Part shown: one piece after another, positions 46,937 to 59,020 of the stretch
Layout of the letters: every line of letters begins with the position of its first letter
Numbering within the stretch: position 1 is the first letter of the stretch
From: Talpa occidentalis
Lineage: Eukaryota; Chordata; Mammalia; Eulipotyphla; Talpidae
Assembly: GCF_014898055.3 (NCBI RefSeq)
Contig: NW_023605194.1
Location: 101,935,258-101,999,257 of the forward strand
Reading direction: 5' to 3'
Length of the DNA: 64,000 nt
Notes under the pieces: generated by a model
Told to the model about the DNA's origin: nothing
What the model saw: only the letters and a program-made list of their open reading frames with translations
Databases searched by the model: none
Program-made: the position numbers and the translations under genes

Positions 46937-47075
46937 TTTTTATAAAAAAGATTTATTTATTTATGCATACAAGAACTGGGGTACAGGCCAGAGGTGTTGA
47001 GGGTGAGAGACAGAGAGGGGAACAGAGACAGAGACAGAGACAGAGCGGGGAACAGAACAGAGCAGGGAACTGAAA
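46937..47075 (-). mobile_element. tRNA-derived SINE copy 11, truncated, minus strand
   Basis: It begins with the reversed tail (aaagatttatttatttatgc) and carries only the 3' half, with a GACAGA-rich stretch. One of only two copies in the sense orientation of FNIP2. Confidence 0.85.
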
Positions 47076-47273
47076 GGAGGCAATCTGAAAAGACGACATA
47101 CCGTATTATTCCAAACAAAGAACACTGTGGAAAAGGTAGAACTACGGAAGACAGTAAAAAGCTATCAGTGGCTAGGCACAATCATTTACAGGACAGTGAA
47201 AGTACTCTGTATTATAATTATGGGTACATTTCATTATACTTTTGTTAACACACAGAGAAAGTGTAATAGCAAG

Positions 47274-47549
47274 GGGCTCCCTGGTGGTGCAAGGGGTTAA
47301 GTCTCAGCACTATCAAGCTATCACCAGCCGCCGCAGCATGAGCTCGATCCCCAGCCAGGGAGCTACCCACATGGCGCAGCAGACCTCTCCTGCCTCGCCC
47401 GCTGCTCTCAGCAGTGTATTTCAGTAGATCCACCTGTTCCGCTCCCCACTCTGTTTCTGGTGACTCCTCTCACCCCCCTGCACCTCTGGCCTACACCCCA
47501 GTTCTAATAGGCATAAATAAATAAAATAAATCTTTAAAAAAAAAAAGAA
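47274..47549 (+). mobile_element. tRNA-derived SINE copy 12
   Basis: Full-length older subtype. Imperfect 18-bp TSDs lie at 47256-47273 (agaaagtgtaatagcaag) and 47550-47567 (agaaagtgcaacagcagg). Confidence 0.93.
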
Positions 47550-47567
47550 AGAAAGTGCAACAGCAGG

Positions 47568-48595
47568 AAAGACCCTAATGTACACCACAGACTTGGGTGG
47601 TAAGACGTGGCAGCGGAGGGCCTGTAGAGCTCAGGAATCTACCACTCTGGTGCTTCGTGTTGACAGCAGGGAGGAGACGGTGCATGTGTGAGGACAGGTT
47701 CCAGAGGAATGAGTATTTTCTGCTCAGTTTTGCTGTGGACCTAAAAATGCTCTAAAAGTCTGTTTGAAAGGGAAGAAATTCAATGGTAAAGGGAATTTTT
47801 AAAATACAGAAACATTCAGTAATAAGCACTAGTTTTTAAGTCTGCAATGGGATTATTCCCTGAAGGTCTGGCGGCGAATTCCCCGGGAAGATGAAAACCA
47901 AGGACACATTATCGCAGCTTTGGATGGAGCCATGAAGAGTCTGTCACTGTTCAGCAGACTCTCAGGCCACCCCAACTGAGCAGGAGGAGGTGGTGAGTCC
48001 TCACACTCGCTCTCCAGAACACGCCCACTGCTCTTATGTCCTCTTGTTCTTCCGATGGGGAAAAGTGCTGATAAGAGTAGTTCACACTAAGGTGTCAGTT
48101 ACTGCTGGGAGAGAACAATGCTTAAAATACAAAGAAATGAAGTTCTAATAACAGGAATTTCTGCTATTCCACAGGGCCAATGGGAGAAATCTTAAAGGGC
48201 AGACAACCTGCACAGCCCGGTGCGCAGCTGCCAGCCCTAACCCCTGGCGCATCTCCACCAGCTCCATCCCAGGAAAGACCATTTACATTCTGAAGCCAAA
48301 TTATCTTTGCCCCCAAGGCAACATTTTTCTTTTTAGTATGCATACCAGGCATGTTCCTGCCTGAGGACCTCTGTACTTGCTGTTCCCTTTGTTGAGAATA
48401 TACTTCCTCAAGTACCCACACGGCTTGCTCCCTCACATGGAAAAAGATTACCAAACGAGATGGTTTTGACTCCTTTGATTACCTCGGGTCTGCATATTTC
48501 TCTGACATTTTAGAGTCTCACAAGTCACTGGCAAACAGAATGTCGGAGCTGGAAGGGACCACCACCGTCAGATGGTTCCCACCCGACCCATCATC
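47568..48595. other. FNIP2 intron 1 segment
   Basis: Unassigned sequence with no recognised gene or well-preserved repeat. Confidence 0.5.
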
Positions 48596-48609
48596 AGAAT
48601 GACCCTAGA

Positions 48610-48956
48610 GGGCCTCCCCAGTGGCGCAGCGGTAGAGCGCTGGATTGCGAAGCTGCCCGCAGCCTCCGCGGAGCCGGTTCGATCCCCGGGTGCTCCCCAG
48701 CCACCGGAGGAGGGTCCCACATGGCGCGCAGACCTCTCCTGCCGCCCGCTGCTCCCCTCAGCAGTGTACTTCGGTCCTTCTGCCTGCTCTGCTCCCCGCG
48801 CTGGCTCTGGTGAATTCTCTCACCCTCCCGCGCTTCTGACTGTACCCAGTGCTTGTATAAATAAATAAATAAATAAATCTTAAAAAGAAAAAAAAAAAAA
48901 AGACTGAGACAGTAAAGGATTAAATAACAAAAAAAAAAAAAAAAAAAAGAAGAAGA
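48610..48956 (+). mobile_element. tRNA-derived SINE copy 13 with 3' transduction
   Basis: Young subtype. SINE tail and first poly(A) end at 48901. Then 27 unique bases (48902-48928), a second poly(A) (48929-48948) and (GAA)n follow. TSDs are agaatgaccctaga at 48596-48609 and agaatggccctaga at 48957-48970, one mismatch. The unique bases lie inside the duplications, so they moved with the SINE. Confidence 0.93.
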
Positions 48957-49394
48957 AGAATGGCCCTAGAAACTCTCGTGTTTGTTTTAAATCGACTCGG
49001 TTTCACAGGCTCTACCTCCACGAATTTGGCTCATTGGCTCCGAAAGGCCCAAGCACCCACATTCTTAAAACACTTCACATATTTGGGGCTTACTGACCAG
49101 TCCACAGCCTCTATTTTTCTAGAAGAGAAAACAGAAACAGAGATGCAGTCACGTTCCCAAAGGCACAGAGCGTTCAAGGCAGAGATGAGCCCTCAGACCC
49201 TGAGCCCAGGGCAGAGGAAACCCCTGGATCAAAGAGACTTCCATACACCTGGTTCTCAGCTCCAGGTTCTCATATGTTAGAATTGAATTTTTAAAAAACT
49301 AGTAGCAAAAAAAAAAAAAAAAAACCTAGCATAACTGGACTGAGTCCCCTCTTTTATTTTTTCTTCAGCTGTCTTACTTAAAACAGCATGAGGC

Positions 49395-49654
49395 GGGCCT
49401 CCCCTGGTGGCTCAGTGGTTGAGCCCTGGATTGCAAAGCTGCCCCCAGCCTCTGCAGCACCAGTTCAATCCCTGGCCACCGGGTGAGGGTCCCACATGGC
49501 ACGCAGACTGCTCCTGCCATGCCCGCTGCTCCCCTCAGCAGTCTGCCTGTTCTGTTCCCCGCTCTGGCTCTGGTGAATTCTCTTGCCCTCCCGCACTTCT
49601 GACTGTACCCAGTGCTTGTATAAATAAATAAATAAATCTAAAAAAAAAATAAAC
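49395..49654 (+). mobile_element. tRNA-derived SINE copy 14, young subtype
   Basis: Perfect 15-bp TSD aaaacagcatgaggc at 49380-49394 and 49655-49669. The body has a 16-bp or so deletion around the usual cagcagtgtatttcagtc site. Confidence 0.95.
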
Positions 49655-50481
49655 AAAACAGCATGAGGCCTGAAAGCGAAAGAATATGGTACAGAAGGAA
49701 AAGACAGGATTTTAATTCACATCTGTTGGCAAAATCCCATAGTATTTCTTAAAAAACAAACAAAAACAAAACCTCTTTAAAGTGATAAGAGAAGAATGAA
49801 ACCCTTAAAGAGATAAACTTGTTGATAGGCAGACTATGCCCTAATATCCAATTTCCCATTAAACTTGAGATCCCAATAAAGGGCGGGGGTGGGGAGGGAG
49901 AGAATGGCCAGGAACACTGGTGTTTCTAGAGCCCACAGGCTGGACTGCCTTCGACGAGCTCTGGGTGGGAGTTCAATTACAGTCTTCGATGGGCCACAGG
50001 TCAGTGCCCTCACCGATTCCCACCAGGACCTGGTACATCATTGTTCAGCACTTACTCAGCTTTTGTGACGTTAACAATGAGAGGATACGGATAAGCCACA
50101 GGCTGACTCATAGAGGGAGCCGGGAATCATGGACCAGTCTGGTGAGTATTCCAGCAGACGCTGAGGAGGAACTGGAGGGAGGAAGGCTTCAGAAGCTGCC
50201 CCGTGACTGGCCTGCTGACCCCAGAGCTGGAGCAATCTGTCTTCTGTCTGGAACACTATCATTCTGACATCTGCAGCGATATGACTAATACCAAGGGCTT
50301 TCCCCTACCATGTCATCAATACTCACGATACAAAACCCAGATAAAAGTTGTCAGCCTCTGTGAGCAAGAGCACCCTCCCTTCAAACCCCCTGAACTAAGA
50401 CTGCTCCCATTCATTCCCATGCGGACATGTGGTCTCAGACAGGTTTTTTAAATCTAAATCAGACCTGACCACGGCATTCCT

Positions 50482-50514
50482 TCACTCACTCACTCACTCA
50501 CTCACTCACTCACT
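50482..50514. repeat. (TCAC)8 microsatellite
   Basis: About eight tetranucleotide units without interruption. Confidence 0.95.
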
Positions 50515-53500
50515 GACTCTCACACGAGATCTCTGAATCCCAACCATCAACAAGCAGAAACAAACTCTTTTTAACTAGTCAAGGAAAATTCCTCAGGGCA
50601 CAGGAAATCAGTAAAAGGGGAAGAAAGGCAGAAAGGGCAGAAAGTGTGACAGCAATACCCAACGTGGTATGAAAGAGTTACACAGAGCAATTTACAAGCT
50701 CCCTGTGAAGTGTGTCACCAAGCACAAGGCCATCAGCTGACTGGGGTTTGGTGTTTTGTCTACGCACTTCATTCAACCTGCCCGACAGCAACATTCTCTT
50801 ACGTGGTGTTAAAGCAGAAGGGTTTTCACACATTTCTACAAGAAGAACACAATGAAAAACACCCTCTTCACCAGTACGATCTGCATCAGACTTTCTTTTC
50901 ATAACTTTTATTAAAATCTTCAGAATTCTTGGGTCTTTTGGCTTAGCATCTCTCTCTCTAAATCTGTGACTATTTTTGCATTTCTCAGTCAGTAATCCTA
51001 ACTACTATAAAAAGTCTGGTAGTGAAATCAGTTGATTTATCTATGTAAAGAGGCTCATGAGGGAAAAGATTCTAGTTTCTGTACTTATTTTTTGGCCAAG
51101 CAACTACTACAAACAATTTAAGGATCCTTCTTTTTTAACAGAATTAGTTCATCCAAAAAGTAGGTACGTCAGCTTCATTCATTCATCTGCTCCTTCCATC
51201 CTGGTGATTCTAAAGCAGCACAAAGAATCGCTTCTGAATCCAGATTTCAAGATATGAAACTTAAAGCACCATTTACTCCGAAGTGCTTTGTTTCACTTCC
51301 TCTTCAGTGGGTGTAAGGTGTACTTTCAAAGACAAGGTTATGTCAAATTTTCTCTTGCCATCAGAGAAACAATGATTCATACATAAGCTTGGCAAATACT
51401 CCCAGATTACTCATCTATACCTAAAATGGTAGGAAAGTTTCAAAAATCAAGTTGTTTGCACCTTTTCTATGGTTGATATTTTAAGAAAGATTGGAAGTGA
51501 TTTCTTAAGAATTATTCCATAGACACAGCATCACATTTCAGAGTTATTAAATTTGAATTCAGTCTTAGCATAAATTTCGTTTAATTGACAAGCCATTTAA
51601 AAGATGCCTCATCCAACAAGGTTTTTGTTGATTTTAAACCAAATGAACTCCACTACCTGTCATGCTAGAGATGAAGAAGGAAGGGAATGAAGATACAGAT
51701 GTCAGACTTCTACTCTGGAATGTTTCACTGCACATGAGCCACGGGTAGGAAAATGAAAATGTTTCTTTCTGTACTGACCTGCATCATTTTTACAGTGGCC
51801 ACTGTTAGGTACCCAACACAACTCCACCGTTTATTTGTGGAATCTTTCTCATCGTCATTGAATAATTGGAAATCATGGGTGGGGGGAAGGGGTGAGGAAA
51901 CTATTTAGCAGTGTACCAGGCCAAGATGATCACCTAAAATTATTGATTTAAGATACCCAAGAGCAAAGAAGCAGTTGGAAGTCATACTTAGCTGAGCAGC
52001 ACCTGACTTGGACAAACAGATAACTCGTGAGCACTTTGGAACCAGATCCTTATAGTAAGAGTTCCTGTCAATAATTCACTCTCCCCTTGAGACTGGCTCT
52101 GGTCCTAAAGAAACTCAGGAAGCGAAGCACAATACTGCAGATAACAAATAAGTTTTCAAAACTGTAGGAAGGGAAGGGGAAAGTGGACAAGGTCTCTTAA
52201 GACAACTGGTCCAACCAGATATGAATTCCAATGAATTGACAAGTACTTGCCATCACTGGACAAGATTCCCAAAAAACCTCAGCATTAAGAGAAGTAAATC
52301 TAAAGGAAGTTAAAGTAAGGAAAGGAGACAATGGATATGAAACGTGTTTGCTAAGTGTTGTTTACATAAAAAGGATTCAATCCTACCAAAGAACAGCAAG
52401 ATCACTGAAAGAGAGAAGTAGATGCTGATACTACACATTCTAGAAGCTTAAAAAAAAAAATGGTGTGGTCCTGTATATTATTTTCTTACGTGGATACTAT
52501 CCCCTCTCACCCCAAATACCTATTTGGGGAAATCTAGAATTGTATGAATGACACAAACAGGGACTACAGAAGGTCCTGATGTGAATCTTAGAATCACAGG
52601 GGAGGAAAGAATTTTTAGAATAATCTGAATCAACTACGTGATTTAACAGTTGAGAGTGAGACTCAGTGGTTATAAAGCCCTTGGGCAGTAAGGGGATAAA
52701 GATCAAGACTGGATAAAAGGAGTGTCAAGCCCCTCGCCTATCACTCAGCTGTCCTTTCTTGATAAGAAAGAGATAAAAGCAAACATAAAAGTGAAATTCT
52801 TATCGGAACACTCAGTTGTGTTTTTCTAATGCACCACATCATTCACTACCTCTTCACTTCAAGTAGATCTCTTTTAGTGGACAGCATGTGATCAAACACC
52901 CCTAAAATGATCTCCTAAAAAGTTCTCCCTAACTCTCCAATTATTAGGCTTTTAAGCTGGAGTAGACTATATACCATATTCTTACATTTCTACTAAAGAA
53001 AAACATTTTTACAGGACAGAAGATATCACCTGATTATTTTTAACCAACCAAGAAATATACTTACAGGGAAGTTTCTGAGATGTTAATTTTGGGGAAAAAA
53101 AAAAACAGCAATAAGGGGGAAAAATCCATTAAACAAATTGACAAACTTACTTTTTCACTAGCCACGAGAATCACAAATAACCTCTGGCTCTCCTTATTAT
53201 CTATTCACATGAGAGTTTGGAATGAAATGCAATTCTCAAAGGATTTTTCCTTTTCATTTGTCTGCTATAAAATTCTTTACAGTGTTTCAATTAATAGCCG
53301 TTAATGAAATCAATGAATTCTTCCACAATAAAGCAGTCAACCTAAAAGAATACAGCAACTTTCACGCTCTTCCATTTAGATAAAGTCCATTACTAAAATT
53401 CGTCTGTCAAAACCCTATTCCTCCCCTGAAAAGAATTTTCCAGGAGAGGAAGGCAGGTCTCTGGAGCTCACCACGCCACCACCTCCAGCCGAAAAAGCAC

Positions 53501-53929
53501 AGCCATCCCACCACCACTCAAAGCAAGAAGTGAGATGCCCCGGTCCGGTCTACCAGCTGCGGGGAGACTGCAGGATGGCCCTCCTGTGTCCCTGATGGTC
53601 ACTGTGAAAAGCTCTGTTTAAGCTTCAACGCGGGACAAGGATACAACCATTTCTTGCGAGGTGGCTCCAGTAGGAGTCATGAAAAAAGTGAAGAGAGCAG
53701 ATGGGTAATAGAATGGAAACAGTCACAGAAAAAATTACCCAAGCCTACACCTTTTTCTATAAAGGAAAGGGCTGTCTCTGCTTCCCACCCACCACCCAGC
53801 ACCTCTTACTGAGAAGCAGTTTCGGGAAACTACGTTCAGAGCAATACAATTTAATCCGTTTGGTAGGCAGCGAATGAAACAAAAGTGTCTCTGAGGTTGT
53901 GAAATAGAAGGAAAGTTGCAAACCTGTGG

Positions 53930-54110
53930 TCGAGTTCCGCGCGATCAGTGCCCCATCCTACCCGGGCACGTTTTCCAATCTTTGCGCATAAAAGTGTCTT
54001 GTAAGTCCTGCTCACGCAGCCGGCACCCAGCCCGCCCCCCGGCCAGGGCGCAGTAGTGGCTGAGCCGCCGCACATGCCAGCGGTGGAGGCTTCTTCCCGC
54101 CTGTCCTGAC
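53930..54110. promoter_or_regulatory. Candidate intronic CpG-rich regulatory patch
   Basis: About 15 CpGs in 180 bp within CpG-poor intron 1. On the minus (FNIP2) strand it carries a GC box (ggggggcggg) and an inverted CCAAT (attgg) some 55 nt further on. It is too short for a classical CpG island. Promoter or enhancer function is inference only. Confidence 0.35.
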
Positions 54111-55726
54111 TATCAGCATGGACCAGGCGCAGATGCTGAAGGTCCTCTGTTGCTCAGGGATGGTCCACAGTGACCCGACAGTCTAAGGATCCTGTCACTT
54201 CCTCTACGGAAGGTGAGGCAAGCTCTCTGGCAGCAGAGAACTAATTTCCTCTTTCAGAAGTTAAAAAAAAAAAAAAAAAGGAACATTCATTTATTACGTA
54301 AATTAAGCCCACCAATGATTTAGGAAGTTGGATGCCTTCATCATGTTATAAAACATGCTCTCAGCAAACCCATTATAAACACAGACAAATCAAATCCTAC
54401 TTTCCTAAGCTTGCAAAAGAAAACACTCAACAGGTTGAGCAGCGTGGACTGACTCACTCCATCTGTGCTCCCCAGTTGGAGATTATGCAGGAGTCAAGTC
54501 ATTGGTCACAAGACCTATTCATGGGCAGAAGCAGTGACTTGCCTTCAGCTGCAAGGTTGTTCTGACATTGGCCACACCACCCTCTTAATGGCTCTCATGT
54601 GAGCAAGAGTCAGCTGACAGGTCTTACTCTGCAACCTTGCAAAACTCCATCCATGGGAGTGAGAGAGAAGCACCCACAGACGGGCCAATGGAGGACTTCA
54701 CATATTGGAGGGGATGTGGGGGAGGAAGAATAGGGTACATCGTTGCTTAAATATACATATATAGTATATATGTGAACAATAATAACAATAAATAAAATAA
54801 GCCATAAACGCTCCAACTCTGGGCATCTATTCTAGCTGAGAGAGCCCTGTGCTCTCAGCGCCCAAGGATAAAAAGCTGTTCCATTTTTTTTCTTTTCTTT
54901 TCTTTTTTGTTAGCTTTTACTTCTGACACTAACATGCTCCATTTGTAAGATGAAAATGCTGAAGAATTGATATAATTTTTCCAAAGTACTGTGAGTTCCT
55001 AGAAACAAAATTTCGTTTAGAAGGGGGAAAAAAAAAAGCATAGGTCCCTAAAAACAGGTCAAATCCTGAAACAAAAAGTAAGAGACTGTCCCAACTCCCT
55101 TTCTCCTTCCTCATCCTTGGATTTGATTAGAGAAAATATTAACAGAGCTCTCAAATCTGATAAGCCCTTGTTTGTCTGGGTCTCTGGCCTCAGGAAGGTT
55201 TAAATGTATTTTTTATGCAGCAGTCCTATCTTTCACTCCGTGAGAAAACCTAATGATGTCATAGCAAAGGTCTCAATTAACGTGAGATGTTATTACACAT
55301 GTGACCCTGCAGTTCCTCCATAACAAGCCCCAAAAAGATCCTCAAACCGCTCTCCTCTGAGAAATAAAGGCAGCGCCACACCTACCACAATGGCCACACT
55401 TCACTGGGGCTAAGCTGATGGTGCCAACAGAAAGCCAGGTTAGGAGGGAATCAATTAAGGGGAACACATTTGGAGCTTAAAGTATTTGAGCTCAGCACTC
55501 CACAGCCACAGTGTGATCGTGGGTTTTTCTTTTCCTTTAAACTATGTTCAAAATCACTCCCTCTTGTTAACTGAGAATCAGGTCACTTATGCAAGCCCTG
55601 TGGTTTTTCCATGGGGCAGCTCACTTAAGCACAGCTGAAGGGAGAGTCTCCTTTCAATATCTTCATCTATCCACCTGCAGTTGAATATGTTGACGGGAAC
55701 AGCTGCTAGCACCACAAAGACTTTCA

Positions 55727-55940
55727 CATCATTTTTCATCTTTGCACAATGTATGCATTTTCATTTTGGTTATATTCCCCATACAATTCCCACCCCTCTT
55801 ATTTTGACCCTAATCTCTTCTTTTCCCCCACCCCCACCCCGTAGGGTGTCTGGTTTATAGTTGCTTATTGATTTTGATTTTTTCTTTATTATAATTAGTC
55901 TTTTTTCTGGTCCCTTATTTAGGTTTTCTAAATTCTTAAT
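55727..55940 (-). mobile_element. 5'-truncated L1 3' end, minus strand
   Basis: The reverse complement of the same L1 3' UTR as at 5319-5763 (tgcacaatgtatgcattttc, ggttatattccccatacaat, ggtcccttatttaggttttc). Confidence 0.88.
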
Positions 55941-56416
55941 CTTCAGTCTAGGTACTAAGTGGCCAGAGAGAAGAGTCATGGACTAAGCAGCACTCAGATT
56001 AGCAAATATCAGGACACCAGTCCAGTCTGTTGCCTCTGGCCAAAGCCTCTAATCAACCAGATCCCATTTCCTGTTGTGTCTAACCTCTTCCATCCTAATT
56101 AAAGTAGGAAGGATTCCAGGTAAGTATTTTTGCATTTTTGCATTCCTTTATCTCCTGTTCCCTTATCACTCCTTGGGTGATTAAAAAAAACAGTGAGAGC
56201 TGTATGGGGGTTTTGGTTGATGTTTGTTTTTGGTTTTTCAGGGGAAAGCACAAACACCTGTAAATTAGGCAGTGGCGTGCCTTACATTTGGGGGAATCGC
56301 AGAGGTGGGCCAGTCCATGTGGAGTGTGGTGGATGAGCCTCGCCCAGGGAAAACCACCTTCCTGAACATGGTTTTCCCCTGCCAGTTAAGTATGTGATCA
56401 CTGTATGGAATGAAAA

Positions 56417-56675
56417 ACATTTTTTCTTTAAAGATTTATTTATTTATGCTTACGAGAGCTAGTGCAGGCCAGAGGTGCGGGGGCGAGGGAGGGGGAGAGT
56501 GAGAGGATTCACCCGAGATAGATGGGAGCAAACAGCGTGGATTGACTGAAATACACTGCTGAGGGGAGCAGCGGACAAGACCGGAGAGGTCTGCTGTGCC
56601 ATGTGGGTAGCTCCCTGGCCAGGGCTCAAACTCGTGCTGCAGTGGCTGCCAACAGCAGCCACCAGAGAGGCCTCC
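56417..56675 (-). mobile_element. tRNA-derived SINE copy 15, minus strand
   Basis: Complete SINE in reverse orientation. Perfect 11-bp TSD tggaatgaaaa at 56406-56416 and 56676-56686. Second of the two copies in sense with FNIP2. Confidence 0.94.
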
Positions 56676-56901
56676 TGGAATGAAAATTTAACTCAATTGA
56701 GAGAGGTGGGTTTGCAGAGGAAAAAACTCAAAGGTCTAACGAGCACCTCCCCACCAAAGTTCAGCCTGATTATTCTCAGCCAATGGATCTTTCTAGAAAG
56801 AGTCTTTCCCTGCTTAATCACATTGCTGTAATGAGAAAACAGGAAGAGTGAAAGGAAGAGGGGCAGGGTCCAGGGTTCTCTCACGGAGGTTCTTCCACTG
56901 G

Positions 56902-57354
56902 TGTAGGGTAAAGAAAATGTCAGGCTTTTCTGCCCTTCCGCCATCAGGATAGATGACGGATCCTTGTCCTGAATGCATGCCTGATGGCGGACACCTGGAA
57001 TAGGGTGTGGGCATAGGTAGATGGGGTTCAGCTGAGCTAAGACTGTGCTTTTAAGGGCGGCGTCACGGGGACGCCAGCAGCAGCAGCAGCAGCAGAAGCC
57101 GAGGTAGAAGCCCAAAGAGAAGCCGAGAAGCAGCAGAACGAATGCCAGAGAAGCCCAGATAAAGACTTGCTGATAAAGACAGCCCAGATAAAGGCTGGCA
57201 GGCCTCCCAGCCCCCTAGCCAGCACCCCTGCCTGCCATATGCCTGGTGAACCCCAATAAAAGACCTGCAAAAACCCACTAAGGACTCTGACTCCTCCTTT
57301 ACCCGGTCTGCATGGGATCAGAAAACCTGCACTGTGGCCAGTCCTGACTTTACA
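56902..57354 (+). repeat. 5' LTR
   Basis: 453 bp, with an 11-bp inverted repeat (ccgccatcagg/cctgatggcgg at 56938-56948 and 56980-56990), a (CAG)n tract near 57074-57096, and polyadenylation signal AATAAA at 57255-57260. Confidence 0.88.
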
Positions 57355-57530
57355 ATTGGCGTAAGTCGGCAAGATCCATGCAGACGGGTACTGGAGCCCT
57401 CCGAAGACCTGGAGGGACTAAGGAGTAAAAGACTGCCTGTGACGACGCTGGAGGCGCCATGGCGGTACAGAAGATGGATACATCCATGAGCTACTGGACG
57501 AGACCTGGCGTGAAGGAGACGCCCGAGAGA

Positions 57531-57645
57531 ACCAGCCAATGACACCGGAAAGGACCAGCCAATGACACCGGAAAAGACCAGCCAACGACACTGGAAAGGA
57601 CCAGCCAACGACACCGGAAAGGACCAGCCAATGACCCCTGAGGCA
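57531..57645 (+). repeat. 23-bp tandem repeat, 5 units, in LTR element
   Basis: Units start at 57531, 57554, 57577, 57600 and 57623. Consensus accagccaatgacaccgg plus a short A/G end. Units 1, 2 and 5 contain CCAAT; units 3 and 4 read CCAAC. Confidence 0.93.
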
Positions 57646-58596
57646 GCAGGCCGCTGCTGACGCAGGGAGAGGCCAATGGACTTGACCTCATGGACTGATA
57701 AACTTGGACTGACAATCCCGCCAGAAGGCGGAGGACCTTGCAGGTTGATATGTTTTGGGACCCTGGGGGTGGAACAGTTTTGTTTGTAAACCCCAGGAGA
57801 TGGAAATCTGGGGGTGGCCAGTGGGCCTAGATGGCCAAAAGCAGCCTGTTATGCCCAGCAGCCAGGTGGAGGAGAAAACCAAGAAGGCAAAAGCTGGTAC
57901 TGATGCTAAGTTGAGAGGCCGTAAGCGGCCTGAGTATGCTGAAGAACTGGGAGTCTCGTAAAATCACCTGTGGGTGATGCCCTGCTCATTCTTGAGTGAG
58001 GGTGAGGAGCTGAGGAACCTGTCCTTGGGGGACGGCTGAGGAACGTGGCTTGGGGTGGAGCCCAAGCCACATGTAGAGTTTTGATCTCCGATCCATGTGC
58101 TTGTGCAGTGGGTTGGCTTGAGTGCAGGGGTCTGCGAGTCGCATTGGTGGCCATGAAGGCCGAGTGTTGGAGTGACTGCAGACAGAAACCCTGAGGGTTG
58201 GCGATTACCCCCAACAGAATAAAATTGCCAATCCCAGAGCTAGTGCATCCTGGGGGTGGATGCTGTGTGTGGTTTGTAGCCGAGACTACAGCCAGAGAAG
58301 GCCAGGAAGCCTGACGGCTCCTGGTATGTTATAGCAGATGCCGTGTGTGATTTCCCCTCCCTCGTATGAGCAGTGCCTTCGGCAGCAGATTTGGTGGCTC
58401 ATCTGCTGGTACCAATAATTGTCTTTTGCGCTAGGTTGGTGCCCTGCCTGGACTTATTTGTGTTCTGTTGTATTTTATTGTATTTTGTAATATTTGATGT
58501 ATTTGCTTTTGTGGGCCATGGCTGCATTGTTTGTTTGTTTAGAAAATTGTATATATATGTATAGACTGTATGGCAGAAAACCCTGAGGGGGTGGAC

Positions 58597-59015
58597 TGTA
58601 GGGTAAAGAAAATATCAGGCTTTTCTGCCCTTCCGCCATCAGGATAGATGATGGATCCTTGTCCTGAATGCATGCCTGATGGCGGACACCTGGAATAGGG
58701 TGTGGGCATAGGTAGATGGGATTCACCTGGGCTAAGACTGTGCTTTTAAAGGCGGCATAACAGGGTCGCCAGCAGCAGCAGTAGGAGCAGCAGCAGAAGC
58801 CGAAAGAGAAGCCGAGAAGCCCAGATAGAGTAAAGACTTGCTGGGGGCTGGGAGGCCTGCCAGCCTCCCAGCCCCCCAGCCAGCACCCCTGCCTGCCATA
58901 TGCCTGGTGAACCCCAATAAAATACCTGCAAAAACCCACTAAGGACTCTGACTCCTCCTTTACCCGGTCTGCATGGGATCAGAAAACCTGCACTGTGGCC
59001 AGTCCAGCCTTTACA
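58597..59015 (+). repeat. 3' LTR
   Basis: 419 bp and similar to the 5' LTR, with roughly a dozen substitutions in the first 190 bp by eye and a different layout of the CAG/GAAGCC repeats, which explains the length difference. AATAAA at 58916-58921. Confidence 0.88.
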
Positions 59016-59020
59016 ACTTG

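Larger units (their letters stand above)
49670..55726. other. FNIP2 intron 1 segment
   Basis: Mostly unassigned unique-looking sequence. It holds (TCAC)n at 50482-50514, the CpG-rich patch at 53930-54110, and poly(A) runs at 54262-54278 and 53094-53105. No exon is seen. Confidence 0.5.
56902..59015 (+). mobile_element. Non-coding LTR retrotransposon (two LTRs)
   Basis: A complete LTR element. The 5' LTR is 56902-57354, an internal region 57355-58596, and a 3' LTR 58597-59015, both LTRs starting TG and ending CA. A candidate PBS begins ttggcgtaagtcggc just after the 5' LTR, and a purine tract (ctgagggggtgga) precedes the 3' LTR. The 5-bp flanks are actgg and acttg, an imperfect duplication. 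The 1.24-kb interior has no gag, pol or env frame, so the element depended on proteins from elsewhere. A 5-bp TSD fits ERVL/MaLR-like more than ERV1 elements, but I cannot assign the class. Confidence 0.88.

Noticed and set aside
57074..57096. CAG repeat in the LTR as a copy of the FNIP2 exon 3 repeat
   Set aside because: Flanking sequence is unrelated and CAG runs arise easily by slippage; no shared origin is supported.
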